Shown: positions 7,748 to 17,700, numbered from the stretch's first letter. The stretch: 37,597 nucleotides of DNA from an uncultured Acidimicrobiales bacterium (GCA_938002955.1 CALLAA010000257.1:1-37597); one strand, 5' to 3'. Numbers and translations are program-made. Notes: generated by a model not told the origin, from the sequence alone.

Positions 7748-9076
7748 TCACTCTTTGGCGGCGGCGCGGGCGGCCTCGATTCGTTCCGTGGTCAAGATTC
7801 GCGATGCGACTGCCAGAAGCAAAACATGGCCCACCGCAGAAACGAAGAAGGGCAGCCGCAGTGCCATCTCCCGACTGAACGGTCCTTCGCCGAGCGTCAC
7901 GATCAGGCCGGTGAGGACCGCTCCGATGGGCATCGCTCCCCAAGCAAAAAACCGGTAGACCGAGTTCACCCGGCCGAGGAGCTCGTCGGGGATGATCGCC
8001 TGGCGAAGGCTTACGGTGATCACGTTCCACAGCATCGCCGACCACGTAAAGAACACACTGAGCACCCACACGATCGTCCACGACGTGGCCAGACCCATGC
8101 CGGCAATCGCGACGATGCCCGTACCGATCGTGATCCACAACGATGGTCCTGGTCCGACCTTCTTCGATATCCATGACGCCGACCAGCCACCGATGATGCC
8201 GCCGAACGCACCGCCCGTGGACATGATCGCGAACTCGGTCGGCGACGTGTCGAGGACCTCCTGGCCGAACAACACCATGATCGTCCACGGCACGACCCCC
8301 AACATGTTGAGCACGCCAAGGATGATCGCCAGTGGGAACAGGAGCTCATGGCTTCGCAACCAGGAGAACCCCTCTCGCATTTCGTCCTGCCATCTCCGGC
8401 CTTCTACCGCGGCGACAGCCTTTTTCGGACGATTCCGGGCGATCAGGACGATGAGACCGGCCGACACGAAGAACGATGTGGCGTCGATGACGAACGGCAA
8501 CGCGAAGGCAACGGCGAGCAGCAGCGCGCCGAGCGGAGGCCCGACGAATGTGTTCGCCACCATCTCGCTGCTCCACAACCGGCCGTTCGCTCGTTCGAGG
8601 TTCTCCTCCTCGACGATCAACGGGATCGACGTTTGCGACGCGTTGTCGTACAGCACCTCGCCCATGCCCAACAAGAACGTCGCCGCAAGCACGACCAGAT
8701 ACAGGAACAGGTTGGATTCGAGGTCGTCGCCGAGCTCGAGGATCTCGTCAGCCGACGGCAAGCTGTCTCGCTGGGTAAATACCGCCACCGCAACACCCAG
8801 CGTCAGGACGGCTCGGAACACGTTTGCTCGAACCATCAGCGTGAAGCGATCGACCCGATCGGTGATAACCCCAGCGGGCAGGCTGAAGAGCAACCATGGC
8901 AGCCGCTGCACCACCACGACGAGCGAGATCAGCAGCGGATTCCTCGTCACGGCGGAGGCGAGCCACGGGTATGCGATCGTGCCGATGCCGTCGCCGAGGT
9001 TCGAAATGACACTGGCCCCAAAGAGCCTGAAGTAGTTCGCGCCAAGCTTCTTCGAGGGCGCACGCTCCTCGGTCAT
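7748..9076 (-). CDS. MFS transporter (multidrug/macrolide-efflux-like)
   Basis: A 442-residue polytopic membrane protein. Roughly twelve hydrophobic segments are visible, starting with FRLFGASVISNLGDGIGTIAYPWLA and the conserved loop GVITDRVDRFTLMV between helices 2 and 3, which is the MFS motif A equivalent (D-R-x-D-R). The central loop RNRPKKAVAAVEGRRW followed by FSWLRSHELL is characteristic of the MFS_3 / enterobactin-exporter-like group. Direction and substrate cannot be assigned. The ATG at 9076 overlaps the tilS stop as ATGA, so the upstream-open extension to 9133 is rejected. Translational coupling to tilS implies constitutive low expression. Confidence 0.9.
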   Translation of the reverse strand: MTEERAPSKKLGANYFRLFGASVISNLGDGIGTIAYPWLASAVTRNPLLISLVVVVQRLPWLLFSLPAGVITDRVDRFTLMVRANVFRAVLTLGVAVAVFTQRDSLPSADEILELGDDLESNLFLYLVVLAATFLLGMGEVLYDNASQTSIPLIVEEENLERANGRLWSSEMVANTFVGPPLGALLLAVAFALPFVIDATSFFVSAGLIVLIARNRPKKAVAAVEGRRWQDEMREGFSWLRSHELLFPLAIILGVLNMLGVVPWTIMVLFGQEVLDTSPTEFAIMSTGGAFGGIIGGWSASWISKKVGPGPSLWITIGTGIVAIAGMGLATSWTIVWVLSVFFTWSAMLWNVITVSLRQAIIPDELLGRVNSVYRFFAWGAMPIGAVLTGLIVTLGEGPFSREMALRLPFFVSAVGHVLLLAVASRILTTERIEAARAAAKE

Positions 9077-9966
9077 TGGTCGCCACCGGTCGGACCGACG
9101 GACAATCGCTGCTGTGACCGCGACACTCGCCACCCGCCGCTGACCTCGGCGGCGAGCGAGTCGCCTCTGGCGACCGCGAGTACTCGACCGATGGACGCCG
9201 CGTCGATCGGGTGTTCATCGTTGGTCTCGGATCGAACCCAACGCTGAATGGCGATCGACGAAACCGGGGTCGGAGCTGCGGCGACTGCCTTGGCGTCGGT
9301 TGGATCGATCTGGTCGGCATGTCGAGAGATCAGGTCGGCAGCGTCGCGGGCGTGCGTGGATGAACGCACCAACAAGGGCACGACGTCGCGATCGGCGATG
9401 TCATCGAGCAGCGGTAGCAGCTCGTGACGGACCCGGTTGCGGACGAACCGAAGATCGCTGTTGGACGGGTCGACAAATGAGTCCCACCCGAGCGTGGAAC
9501 ACACCGCTTCGGTATCGGCACGGCGCAAGGACAGAATCGGGCGACGTGGGCCAGGTTGCATTGCGCCAAGCCCGGTCAGTCCAGCACCCCGCATGAGGTT
9601 GATGAGCATGGTCTCTGCCTGGTCGTCGGCGGTGTGCCCAGTCGCAGAGTCGGGGCCAAGCACCTCATATCGCGCAGCTCTCATACGCGCTTCGAGGTTC
9701 GGCCCAGCTGCAACATCGACCGTGGCCGCCTCGAACGCGGCGCCGATCGAACCGGCGTAGGACCGGACGCGTTCCACCTCGGCATCGGACCCGTTGCGCT
9801 GACCATGATCGACATGTACCGCCGTGACTTCACAACCAGCAGCAACGGCGAGTGCGAGAAGCGCAAGGGAATCAGCACCTCCAGAAACACCACAGCGCAG
9901 CGGTGACCCAGCCTCGGGAAACGTGCAACGCTCAAGCCATGCCGAGAGGGCACGGCGATGATCCAC
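9073..9966 (-). CDS. tilS: tRNA(Ile)-lysidine synthetase TilS
   Basis: Modifies C34 of the CAU-anticodon tRNA-Ile to lysidine so that AUA codons are read as isoleucine; essential in most bacteria. The 297-residue product carries the PP-loop SGGADS (28-33), VTAVHVDHGQR, GHTADDQAETMLINLMRGAG and DPSNSDLRFVRNRVRHELLP, all hallmark TilS segments. The C-terminal region is short, as in other actinobacterial enzymes. The GTG at 9966 lies 2 bases after the metalloprotease TGA and has an AAGG-type site upstream. The metalloprotease-tilS pair is the standard actinobacterial order, but hpt is displaced by two inserted genes. Confidence 0.96.
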   Translation of the reverse strand: MDHRRALSAWLERCTFPEAGSPLRCGVSGGADSLALLALAVAAGCEVTAVHVDHGQRNGSDAEVERVRSYAGSIGAAFEAATVDVAAGPNLEARMRAARYEVLGPDSATGHTADDQAETMLINLMRGAGLTGLGAMQPGPRRPILSLRRADTEAVCSTLGWDSFVDPSNSDLRFVRNRVRHELLPLLDDIADRDVVPLLVRSSTHARDAADLISRHADQIDPTDAKAVAAAPTPVSSIAIQRWVRSETNDEHPIDAASIGRVLAVARGDSLAAEVSGGWRVSRSQQRLSVGPTGGDQ

Positions 9967-9968
9967 GC

Positions 9969-11042
9969 TCAGGCGACCTTGTCGGCTGGAGCAGCCCGAT
10001 CGATCCACAACTGAGGATCCTTGATCTCGGCGAGGAGCGGCAGCATCGTCGGCCCTTCCCACACACGGTCGATCAGTTCACGACCGCCATGATCCTCGAC
10101 CGCCTCGATGAAGTTCTCGCCCTGGGCGTATTGCTTCATCTTTGCTTCGAGCCCGGCGAGGCGCTGAATGAGCGAAACAAAGGTCGACTTGTTCTGTCGG
10201 CGTTGACGCAAGATGCGTCCGAAGCGAGCAGCGTCATGCACATAGCCGACACCAGCTCGGTCCATCGTGGTGTCGCCGTGACCTTCGAGCAGGCTCATGA
10301 GGCCACCGATGTGGTCGAGGGTCTCGCGCTGTTTCTCCGACGCGAACACGGCGGTCAGTCCGCCATCGTCGAGCGGATCGCCCCCAGCCTTCTTGACCTC
10401 GAGGGCACGACGGAGTCCATCGATAAAGCGCTGTGGATCGGGGTCAGCCTCTTCCATCGTCGTGGTGACGAGACCCAAGAAGTGTTCGCGCATCCACGGC
10501 ACGCCGGTGAATTGTGCGCGGTGTGTGACTTCATGGAGCGCAAGCCACAGGCGGAAGTCGCGTTCGGGGAATGCAAAGCGCTTCTCGAGCGCAGCGACGT
10601 TCGACCCGACGTAGTACACGATGTCTTGATCTTCGGGATTCTCGTCCTCGATGACCAACAGGTCGTACTGGCCGAGCACCCGTGTGCTCATCCAGCCGAG
10701 CAACATGCCGAGCTCCGCGCCCGCAACCTTTGGACCGACCGCGCTGAATGGGCCGGTCATCTCCTCTTCCATCTTCGCGAGCATTGGCTTGAGCAGGCGT
10801 TGGAACGACGCGAGGTTTGCATCGACCCAGTCGGCCCGGTCGGCGACTCGGCCACGCGCACTGCCATCGAGCGACTTCAGCCCGGTCTCTTTTGCGACAA
10901 GGTCCTCGGCGAGCGCCGTGAACTCTTCGAAGTCGGCGTTCATCTTGGCGCGTTCGTCGCCAACGATTTCGGGTTCGTTTCGGTTGACCTTGGCCGCGAT
11001 TGTGCGAGCGAGGTCCCAGTCGATTGCTTTGGATTCGCTCAC
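9969..11042 (-). CDS. zincin_2 family zinc-dependent metalloprotease
   Basis: A 357-residue protein of the actinobacterial family once annotated as coenzyme-F420-biosynthesis-associated (DUF2342/zincin_2). The zinc site HEVTH is at residues 170-174 within LWLALHEVTHRAQF, and the family signature VGSNVAALEKRFAFPERDFRLW precedes it. No signal peptide or membrane segment is visible, so it is probably cytosolic. The frame extends upstream to 11165, but that part is Ser-rich shadow of the 49-residue membrane ORF; GTG 11042 starts 19 bases after that ORF ends. Physiological substrates are unknown. Immediate linkage to tilS is conserved in the phylum. Confidence 0.88.
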   Translation of the reverse strand: MSESKAIDWDLARTIAAKVNRNEPEIVGDERAKMNADFEEFTALAEDLVAKETGLKSLDGSARGRVADRADWVDANLASFQRLLKPMLAKMEEEMTGPFSAVGPKVAGAELGMLLGWMSTRVLGQYDLLVIEDENPEDQDIVYYVGSNVAALEKRFAFPERDFRLWLALHEVTHRAQFTGVPWMREHFLGLVTTTMEEADPDPQRFIDGLRRALEVKKAGGDPLDDGGLTAVFASEKQRETLDHIGGLMSLLEGHGDTTMDRAGVGYVHDAARFGRILRQRRQNKSTFVSLIQRLAGLEAKMKQYAQGENFIEAVEDHGGRELIDRVWEGPTMLPLLAEIKDPQLWIDRAAPADKVA

Positions 11043-11061
11043 CGATTTAGACAAGTCAGCG

Positions 11062-11211
11062 CTACAGCTGCTGCTGCTTGCGCTGCTTACGGCTCGGGTA
11101 CTGCTTGGAAGTAACGAAGTACAGGTAGCCACCGATAATCGCGACGAGCAGCCCAATGGTGCCAATCACGAGAGCAGGTGCGATCCAGAAGGTCCAAACG
11201 ACAGCGAACAT
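11062..11211 (-). CDS. 49-residue single-pass membrane protein
   Basis: A short frame running MFAVVWTFWIAPALVIG and on into a GTIGLLVAIIGGYLYFV hydrophobic stretch (residues about 4-33), followed by a strongly basic tail with KQ/RK repeats ending KQQQL (34-49). One membrane helix with a positive cytoplasmic tail is the simplest reading. A TAAGCT hexamer ends 7 bases before the ATG, the same leaderless layout seen at many genes here. It stops 19 bases before the metalloprotease start, so the two may share a transcript and the peptide may anchor or regulate the protease (inference). Codon use is like its neighbours. No homologue is recognised by name. Confidence 0.6.
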   Translation of the reverse strand: MFAVVWTFWIAPALVIGTIGLLVAIIGGYLYFVTSKQYPSRKQRKQQQL

Positions 11212-11250
11212 GGTGAAGAGCTTACCGGCCCGAAGGGGTGGTTTGAGAAC

Positions 11251-11643
11251 CTAAGCGTCTTCGGAGAAACCCAGCGCCCGGGTGATGCGTGCTCGCACAT
11301 CCTCTGGCATGGGGTCGAGCGCCTTGGAAGCAACGGTGGTTCGCAGCTGCATCTGGAAGGCCTGTGCGCTCTGACATGAGCCACACACGGCCAGATGCTG
11401 GCTAACGGCCTGGGCCTGCGGGAGGGCGAGTTCACCGTCGAGAAAGACCGACAGGCTGCGGTGAACGTCCATGCACGAGGCGTTGATCGGCGTCTGCTGG
11501 AGCGGCGCGGCGAGCGGCAACGGACCAGCGGGGTTAAACCCATCAATCCCGAGAAAAGGTGTGTCTGCGGCAACGAACGGATCGGAGGCGGCAAAGACAG
11601 CGCTTTGACTTGGTTCGTTCGGATTCATTGGGGTCTGACTCAT
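11251..11643 (-). CDS. zinc-binding anti-sigma factor (RsrA-like)
   Basis: A 130-residue protein whose second half carries the ZAS zinc motif: CMDVH (C57, H61) and HLAVCGSC (H83, C87, C90). These ligands hold zinc and, in the RsrA/RshA family, form a disulfide on thiol oxidation, releasing the sigma factor. The first 50 residues are Pro/Ala rich and probably disordered, which makes it longer than the roughly 100-residue RsrA. Its ATG overlaps the stop of the sigma-factor gene (ATGA), the usual arrangement for sigma and its antagonist. Redox sensing is inferred from the motif and partner, not shown. Confidence 0.88.
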   Translation of the reverse strand: MSQTPMNPNEPSQSAVFAASDPFVAADTPFLGIDGFNPAGPLPLAAPLQQTPINASCMDVHRSLSVFLDGELALPQAQAVSQHLAVCGSCQSAQAFQMQLRTTVASKALDPMPEDVRARITRALGFSEDA

Positions 11644-12302
11644 GGCGTTACGACCTCCCCGTCGGTTGCCACTGCGGATGTATCGGACTCACTTGCTTCG
11701 GTCTCGACAACAGGGTCTTCGGCGTCTTCATTCCCAAAATCCGCATCAGGAAGCAGATTTCTTTCACCGGCGTAGTCGTGCAACTGCTTTTCGAGCGCTT
11801 TGCGACCACGGTGGATCCGGCTCATGACCGTGCCGATCGGGACGTCGAGAATCTCGGCGATTTCCTTGTACGCGAAACCTTCGACGTCGGCCAGAAGCAC
11901 CGCGATGCGGAAGTTTTCGGGGATAGCCTCGATCGCTGCTTTCACGGCATCGTCGGTAACCGAGCTCAAGAATGACTCCTCGGCGCTCGTCCCGAGTTCG
12001 GATTGCTCTCCGCCCAGGCGACGGTACAGATACATGTCCTCCACATCGGAGATGTCGGTTTCGTCAGGGCGGCGTTGCTTCGCCCGGTACCGGTTGATGT
12101 AGCTGTTGGTGAGGATGCGATACATCCACGCCTTGAGGTTCGTTCCCTCTTGGAAGCGTTCGTACCCGCGGTAGGCCTTGAGGTACGTCTCTTGGACGAG
12201 GTCCTCAGCATCGGCGGCATTGCGAGTCATGCGCAGCGCTGCCGAGTAGAGCTGGTCCATAAGCGGCATTGCCGCTTCGGCGAAGGAGGCTTGATCTGCC
12301 AT
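11640..12302 (-). CDS. sigR: ECF sigma factor, SigR/SigH type
   Basis: A 220-residue group IV sigma factor. Region 2 is visible in [44 protein letters not shown]-type order, with the [16 protein letters not shown] segment, and region 4 in [48 protein letters not shown]. This is the signature of SigR/SigH, which in Actinobacteria drives thioredoxin, mycothiol and protein-quality genes under thiol stress. The last 40 residues form an acidic tail not needed for the fold. TAGAGT lies 6 bases before the ATG; I see no GGAAT-N18-GTT autoregulatory promoter in the 83-base gap to the divergent EcsC gene. Confidence 0.92.
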   Translation of the reverse strand: MADQASFAEAAMPLMDQLYSAALRMTRNAADAEDLVQETYLKAYRGYERFQEGTNLKAWMYRILTNSYINRYRAKQRRPDETDISDVEDMYLYRRLGGEQSELGTSAEESFLSSVTDDAVKAAIEAIPENFRIAVLLADVEGFAYKEIAEILDVPIGTVMSRIHRGRKALEKQLHDYAGERNLLPDADFGNEDAEDPVVETEASESDTSAVATDGEVVTP

Positions 12303-12385
12303 GATCCGACTCTATCGACCAGGTGCGGTCGCTGGAGAGTCGCGGCCGCGAAGGTGACGCTGTGCGGCGACAATATGCTCGGGTT

Positions 12386-13282
12386 ATGGGAATTGCGAAG
12401 AAGTACCTCGAGAAGAAGGCAACGCAGCGAGTACCTGCGCCCGTTCTCGACGCGGCGGGCCGTGCATTGATCGAGGGAATCGACCGAGCGGTCGTCGCTC
12501 GGTGGGAGCGAGCTCAAGAGGTGGCGCTCACGACCGCTCCTGGTGCGAGCCCCGAGATCAAGGCTCGGATGATCGCGTCGCCGATCCGCAAGAAGATGAC
12601 CGCTCTCGGCGCAGCCGCTGGCGCAACCGCCGCCGCTCCCGGTGTTGGTACGAGCATCGCAGTCGGCACGCTCGCTGCTGAACTCGGCGTCGTGGCGCTA
12701 CAAACCACCGACATGGTTATGGCGATCGGCGCGGCGTATGGCCACACCGAAGCGACACCCGAAGAGCGCCGGGCGTGGGTCCTCGCCGTGCTGGCCTTTG
12801 GCGACGACGCCGCCGAGGAGTTTTCGACGCTCGCCCGGGACATGGGGATGAAGCTCAACGACGGACATGCGATCGAGGTCGCCGGCGAAGCGCTCGGCGG
12901 TGGCGCTGGTCAGGTCGCCACGATCGATGCATTGCGACGGATCAACACGACCTTGGTCGGCCAAGTACTCAAGAAGTGGGGCACCCGTCGCGGCGCCGCG
13001 ACCGTCGGAAAGCTCCTGCCCTTCGGCGTCGGTGCGGCTGTCGGCGGAAGCGCGAACTTCCTCATGATGCGCGAGTTCGCAAAGCAGGCCGACACGTTCT
13101 TCTCCCAATACGACCGTGAATTCGTGCTCGGCATCGCCCGACAAGACACCGTGTTTGGCACCGACACGATCGACGTTGCGGGGCGGCGCGTCGAGGAGCA
13201 ACGCGTTCAGGATCAGATCCAGGACAGCGTCGCACCCCATCTGCCACCGCCGCCGAGCCCGGACGCCGAACCGCACCGGTAG
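12386..13282 (+). CDS. EcsC family protein
   Basis: A 298-residue protein with the EcsC-family core: alternating Gly/Ala-rich amphipathic stretches such as AAAGATAAAPGVGTSIAVGTLAAELGVV and a later LLPFGVGAAVGGSANFLMMREFAKQA. These regions may associate with membranes, although no single strong transmembrane helix stands out. The C terminus is Pro rich. Bacillus EcsC is linked to an ABC transporter, but the molecular role of stand-alone members is unknown. I start at ATG 12386 rather than the in-frame upstream codon at 12323, because TATGCT lies exactly 6 bases before it and the extra residues would overlap the sigR promoter region. Confidence 0.82.
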   Translation: MGIAKKYLEKKATQRVPAPVLDAAGRALIEGIDRAVVARWERAQEVALTTAPGASPEIKARMIASPIRKKMTALGAAAGATAAAPGVGTSIAVGTLAAELGVVALQTTDMVMAIGAAYGHTEATPEERRAWVLAVLAFGDDAAEEFSTLARDMGMKLNDGHAIEVAGEALGGGAGQVATIDALRRINTTLVGQVLKKWGTRRGAATVGKLLPFGVGAAVGGSANFLMMREFAKQADTFFSQYDREFVLGIARQDTVFGTDTIDVAGRRVEEQRVQDQIQDSVAPHLPPPPSPDAEPHR

Positions 13283-13353
13283 CCGACCGATATGCCATAG
13301 ACGAATCCGCCCGGGACCTTCATTCCTCGCGTCGGATTGCCGACCATCACCCC

Positions 13354-13731
13354 ATGAAGTGGGACAACGGTCTTCCAGACGCTCCGACGATCCGCGCCGC
13401 GTCGCGTTATGACTTTGCGGTGCCGACGATCGTGGAATTGTCGAATGGACTGTTCAAGACCGCTGACCGATCCGATGGACTACTCGTGGAGCTCTCCGCC
13501 GGCGGCGCCGCAATCGTGATTCCCAGCGACCCGCGGTTGAAGGTGAAGAAGCGCTACCGGGTGTATGTCGACGACCACGAAGGTGTCATCGAGGTTCGCA
13601 ATATCACCGAACTCATCGATGGACAGACCCGAATCGGCGTGTCGTTCTTCCGCCTCGGATTAGAGCTGCAAGAGCTAGTCGTCGACTCCCTCGAAAGCGC
13701 AAAGCGAGAAACGTCCCGCCTAGCCGGGTAG
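13354..13731 (+). CDS. PilZ-like domain protein
   Basis: A 125-residue single-domain protein. The segment LLVELSAGGAAIVIPSDPRLKVKKRYRV resembles the PilZ strand with the (D/N)-x-S-x-x-G pattern, here E-L-S-A-G-G, followed by a beta-rich body (VIEVRNITELIDGQTRIGVSFFRL). The RxxxR loop that grips c-di-GMP is not obvious; R14, R18 and nearby residues could serve only in part. So it may be a non-canonical PilZ or a PilZ-fold protein that does not bind the nucleotide. It follows the EcsC gene by 71 bases and converges with the DUF2510 gene 3 bases away. Function in motility or envelope control is only a possibility. Confidence 0.6.
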   Translation: MKWDNGLPDAPTIRAASRYDFAVPTIVELSNGLFKTADRSDGLLVELSAGGAAIVIPSDPRLKVKKRYRVYVDDHEGVIEVRNITELIDGQTRIGVSFFRLGLELQELVVDSLESAKRETSRLAG

Positions 13732-13734
13732 CGA

Positions 13735-14427
13735 TCACAGCGGGTCGGTGAACCGTTCGCCGTGTTCCTTCACGTACTCGGTCCAGCGATGACCGTCCCA
13801 GTAGCGAAGTTCGTGACGCCCAACGGGATCTTCAAAAAAGCCTGGGGTGCGAGCGGAGAAGCCCGCAGTCCGCTCCATGTCGATCGATACACCCGACCGC
13901 TCATGAGCGCCGACGAATGCTCGATTCGGAGCGTGTGCTGGCATCCGTCCCGGCTCGACCATGCTCACGACCCGCTTCCGGGTCGGGTTCTGTTCCGGGG
14001 TCGGACGGCCGCGCAACTTGGCGGCGCGGGCAGCCACCGTGTCCTCGGGAGTCGAGCCGGAGTTCGATGGTTCGATGCGAACGCCGTCACTCATGACGGC
14101 ATTGGTGTTCTTCGGGGTCGAGACCAGGATCGGCGGCGCCGGTGGTCCATCCACTGTGGCGTCGACGGGCGTCGGTGCTTGAGTCGTCGACGGTGCAGCG
14201 TGTTCGGGAGCCGGTACCGAAACTTCGGTGGTGGCTGCGTGCTTGGCCGATGCTGCGTGAGCGGGCGCTGGACGAAGCTCAGCCGAGTGCAACGGCATCT
14301 TCTGGGGCATCTTCTGGCGACTCTTCGTCGTTGCATAGGCAACGAGACCCGCTGCCGCCGCAGCTGCCAAAAGGAGCGCCGCGAAGATCAGGGCAATCCA
14401 GTCGATGAAGGCAAGGTCGGTAAACAT
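13735..14427 (-). CDS. membrane-anchored DUF2510 domain protein
   Basis: A 230-residue protein with an N-terminal membrane helix (about 6-31, IDWIALIFAALLLAAAAAAGLVAY), a long Pro/Ala/Thr-rich linker (about 40-170) and a C-terminal DUF2510 module (PGFFEDPVGRHELRYWDGHRWTEYV, last 35 residues). DUF2510 is a short W-x-D-G-x-x-W-T motif found almost only in actinobacterial membrane or surface proteins and of unknown function. ATG 14427 is chosen because the 12 upstream residues are not hydrophobic and the helix would then start directly. The linker length suggests the domain is held away from the membrane. It is divergent from the giant coiled-coil gene. Confidence 0.82.
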   Translation of the reverse strand: MFTDLAFIDWIALIFAALLLAAAAAAGLVAYATTKSRQKMPQKMPLHSAELRPAPAHAASAKHAATTEVSVPAPEHAAPSTTQAPTPVDATVDGPPAPPILVSTPKNTNAVMSDGVRIEPSNSGSTPEDTVAARAAKLRGRPTPEQNPTRKRVVSMVEPGRMPAHAPNRAFVGAHERSGVSIDMERTAGFSARTPGFFEDPVGRHELRYWDGHRWTEYVKEHGERFTDPL

Positions 14428-14684
14428 GAGAGTAAGCCTGTGCAGCTTCACCGAATGGCGCAATATCGCACAATGGCGCGAACTGAAGATGATTTCTCAC
14501 CTTCCGTGGGGATCGGACTATTTCGGCCCGGCGAATCACAGAATGCGGTCGAATAGCCCAAAACGACCACGTGTGGAGGTATCACCGTGTGCGGTTGCTC
14601 AAGAAATTTCTTTTCGCCTCGTACCAAGGCCCGGGTACCGATCTTGTTAGCAACATTTCGGTCGTTGCGCTTATGTTCGACCGG
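14428..14684. other. intergenic region between DUF2510 and coiled-coil genes
   Basis: About 300 bases separate the two divergent genes. The right end holds the coiled-coil promoter. The rest (14428-14684) shows no convincing coding frame, RNA gene or strong hairpin; it is less GC-rich than its surroundings, as expected for a regulatory stretch. Confidence 0.5.
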
Positions 14685-14713
14685 TTGACGCCGAATGGTT
14701 GCCTAGGTAATTC
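14685..14713 (+). promoter_or_regulatory. vegetative-type promoter of coiled-coil gene
   Basis: TTGACG (14685-14690) and TAATTC (14708-14713) are separated by exactly 17 bases. The first matches the -35 consensus at five of six positions. The predicted start would leave a leader of about 14 bases containing GAGGG ahead of the ATG at 14734. This is the best consensus promoter in the window and the transcript is one of few here with a classical leader. Confidence 0.65.
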
Positions 14714-14733
14714 GACTAGCTAATGAGGGTCTC

Positions 14734-17700
14734 ATGGACCAAGAGATGGGCAACGACAACGAGGCAACGGACTGGCCGGCACTGAGTGCTGACCTGAACC
14801 TCGCTCGCGCAACGGCACGCACGATCACGCTCGATACGCAGCGAGCAAGTGAAGATGGCCGAATCCTCGAGGTGACTTCTCAGCTCGAACTCGTGCGCAC
14901 CAGGCTGTCCTCGCTGGAACGCCACGTCTTCGATGCGACCGCCGGTGGCAGCGTCCCCGACGACCTTCTCGAACGACTCGCGGCGCTCGACACCGACCTC
15001 GCCGAAACCGCATCGCAGTTTCATGGCCTCGCCGGCCGAGTGGCCTCCGCCGAAGAGCACATCGCAACGACGATGCTGTCTTCCGTCGATGGCTTCGACA
15101 CTCGCCTGAACGTCGTCGAAGACGCTCGTCTCGCCCAGACGAAAGAACTCAACGAGCTCACGACCTATCTCGAACAAGCATTCACCCGGATCGCCGAACT
15201 CGCGACCGTGATCGACAACGAGCGCGGCGCAAACGCCAACTTCCGCGCAGAGAACTTCAACCAGCTCACAGACCTCGGCACCGACGTCACCACCAAGATG
15301 GAGCAGCTCGACGCTGCGATCTCGGCATTGTCATCACGTGTCGACGACGCCACCGAATCCATCGATGCATCTACGGCGACAGCGACCACAGCCCTCGAAG
15401 CGTCGGTCGCCGACCTCGAAGGCCGGATGAACGCAGCCGAGGCACGACTCGGCAACACCGACGAGGTGTCGACCTCGATCCAGTTCCTCACCGCACGAGC
15501 CGAGGCGCTCGAAGAAGCACAGATCAACACGTCGGGCAACATCATCGAAAACGTCGAGCGCGCACACGCCCGCATCGACGAAGCGGTTTCCACGACCTCC
15601 GTCGCCCACGAGCGTGTCGATGCCGCTGAGCAACGCATCTCCACCGCCGAATCCCAGCTCGAAGAACTGCTCGATCACGCTGCGTCGAGTACACCAGACT
15701 CGGCGAGTTCCGCCGAAGTCCAGTCGGTACGTGCTGACCTCGACACCGTGTCCACCCGCGTCGACTCGATCACCGAAGATGCCGACGTCATCAAGGCCGA
15801 CATCGACAACGTGAAAAACGTGGTCGACGGCCAAGCAGAGATCACCTCCGCGAACAGCGAGAAGTTGGCGTCCCTCGACGAGACGATCCAATCGCTCGAA
15901 GGGTCGCGTGACTCCCAGAACACTGTGCTCGAGACACACTCCGAGATCCTCGACGCGACCACCGGCCTCCTCGCTGAGCACTCCGGTCTGCTCGCCGAAA
16001 GCCAAGAGTCAATCGCTGCGTACAACGCACAGATGGAGAGCCACGCCGCGGCTGTTGCAGAGGCGCTCGAGCTTGCCGAAGCCGCGAACCAGGCCGCCCA
16101 CGTCGCCTCCGAGCGCATCGACACCACTTCGGGTGTTGCGAGCGACGAGGTACAGGACCAGGTCGACGCGGCAAGCCAGCGACTCGACACGGTCGACTCC
16201 ACCATCGATGGCTTGACCGAACAGGTCACCAACGCTGCGACCGCAATCGATGCCGCTCACGCACGGATCGATGAGACCGAGTCCGCTGTGTTCGGCGCGT
16301 CGAGTCAACTCGACTCCTATCGCAGCGAGACCGACGCCAAGATCACCGACGTCACCCACGAACTTCATACCCGGATCGACAGCGCATTCGGAAAGATCGA
16401 CCAGCTCGAACACGATCAGGATGCCGGAGTCGATGACGATCTCGCCAGCACGGTCGAGCAGGTTGCCGGTCGGGTCGACGACAACGCTGGTCAGATCGAC
16501 CAGCTTCGCGAACAGGCCGACGCCAAAGATGCCCGCATCGGCGAAGCCCACGAGCGCATCTCGGCATCGGAGTCTCGCATTGGCGAGGCACATGATCGCA
16601 TCAACACCACGAACGCCGTCGTCGACGACGCGCACGAACGCATCAACACCACCGACGCCCGAGTCGACGACGCACACGAACGCATCAGCACGAGTGCTCA
16701 GCAGGCCTACAACACCATCGAACGCGTCGACGCCGTAGATGACCGTGTCACCGAAACGAACGAACGTGTTGGCTCACTCGAGCAGCAGGTCAATGCTCTC
16801 GAGTCGACGGTTGGCGACGCCATCACCGCCGCAAACAACGACGCCCAATCGGAAACGGCCGAGTCGATCCATTCCCTCGGAGACCAAATCGCCGACATGC
16901 GCGATGCTGCTGGAGCCAACGCTCAGCGGGTCGACGCGGTGGAGTCACAACTCGGCGACCTCGACAACGCAACCGGAGAACTTCGAGAGCACGTCGTTGC
17001 ACTAGCGAGCCAGATCGAGCAGCAGGACCAGCCTGCAGCGATCGATCCGCAGGAGCTCCAGCAGATCAACGAACGCCTCGATGCGACCGACTCACAGATT
17101 TCGTCCATTGGCGAAAACGTCAGCACGGTGACCACCCAGATCGACACGGTGACCACCCAGATCGAAGAGGTCACGGCACAGATCGACCAGGCCACGCATC
17201 AGAACGGCGAAGCCAACGAGTCGTTGCGCCAGTCGCTGTTCAGCCGCATCGAAGACACCGAGGGCCGTCTCGCCGAGCGCATTTCCTCGATCGAAGCCAA
17301 CGCCAACACGCAGTCCGCTGTCGTGGATGACGCCCGTCTCGATGCACTTTCTGCATCGGTAACCCAAGCAGAAGAGAGCGCTCGTGAAGCACAATCCTTC
17401 TCCGAAAACCTGCGACTTCTCCAAGCGGACCTCGTGCAGGCAATCCAGTCGGAAATGCGAACACAATCCGACGAGATTGACCAGCACACTGCCCTCCTCG
17501 CCGAACTCCGCTCCGCAGCAGATGGCGACAATGCCTCCGCCGAACGAGTGCAGGTGCTCGAAGCCAAGATTGGCGAAGCGCTGCAGTCAATTTCTCAGCT
17601 GACCCAACTCCAGCGTCGTAACACCACGGTCGAGACCCAACTCACCGACACCCTCGTCGCTACGAGCCAAGGGGTCGAGCACACCCAGCAACATGTCATT

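Noticed and set aside
11640-12385. SigR-type autoregulatory promoter (GGAAT-N18-GTT) before the sigma gene
   Set aside because: No such pair is present in the 83-base divergent gap; only a TAGAGT box 6 bases from the ATG is seen.
15334-16005. Long open frame on the strand opposite the coiled-coil gene (223 codons), and several others there
   Set aside because: They mirror the heptad codon pattern of the real gene, have no ribosome site or promoter, and encode low-complexity Val/Gly/Asp-rich sequence.
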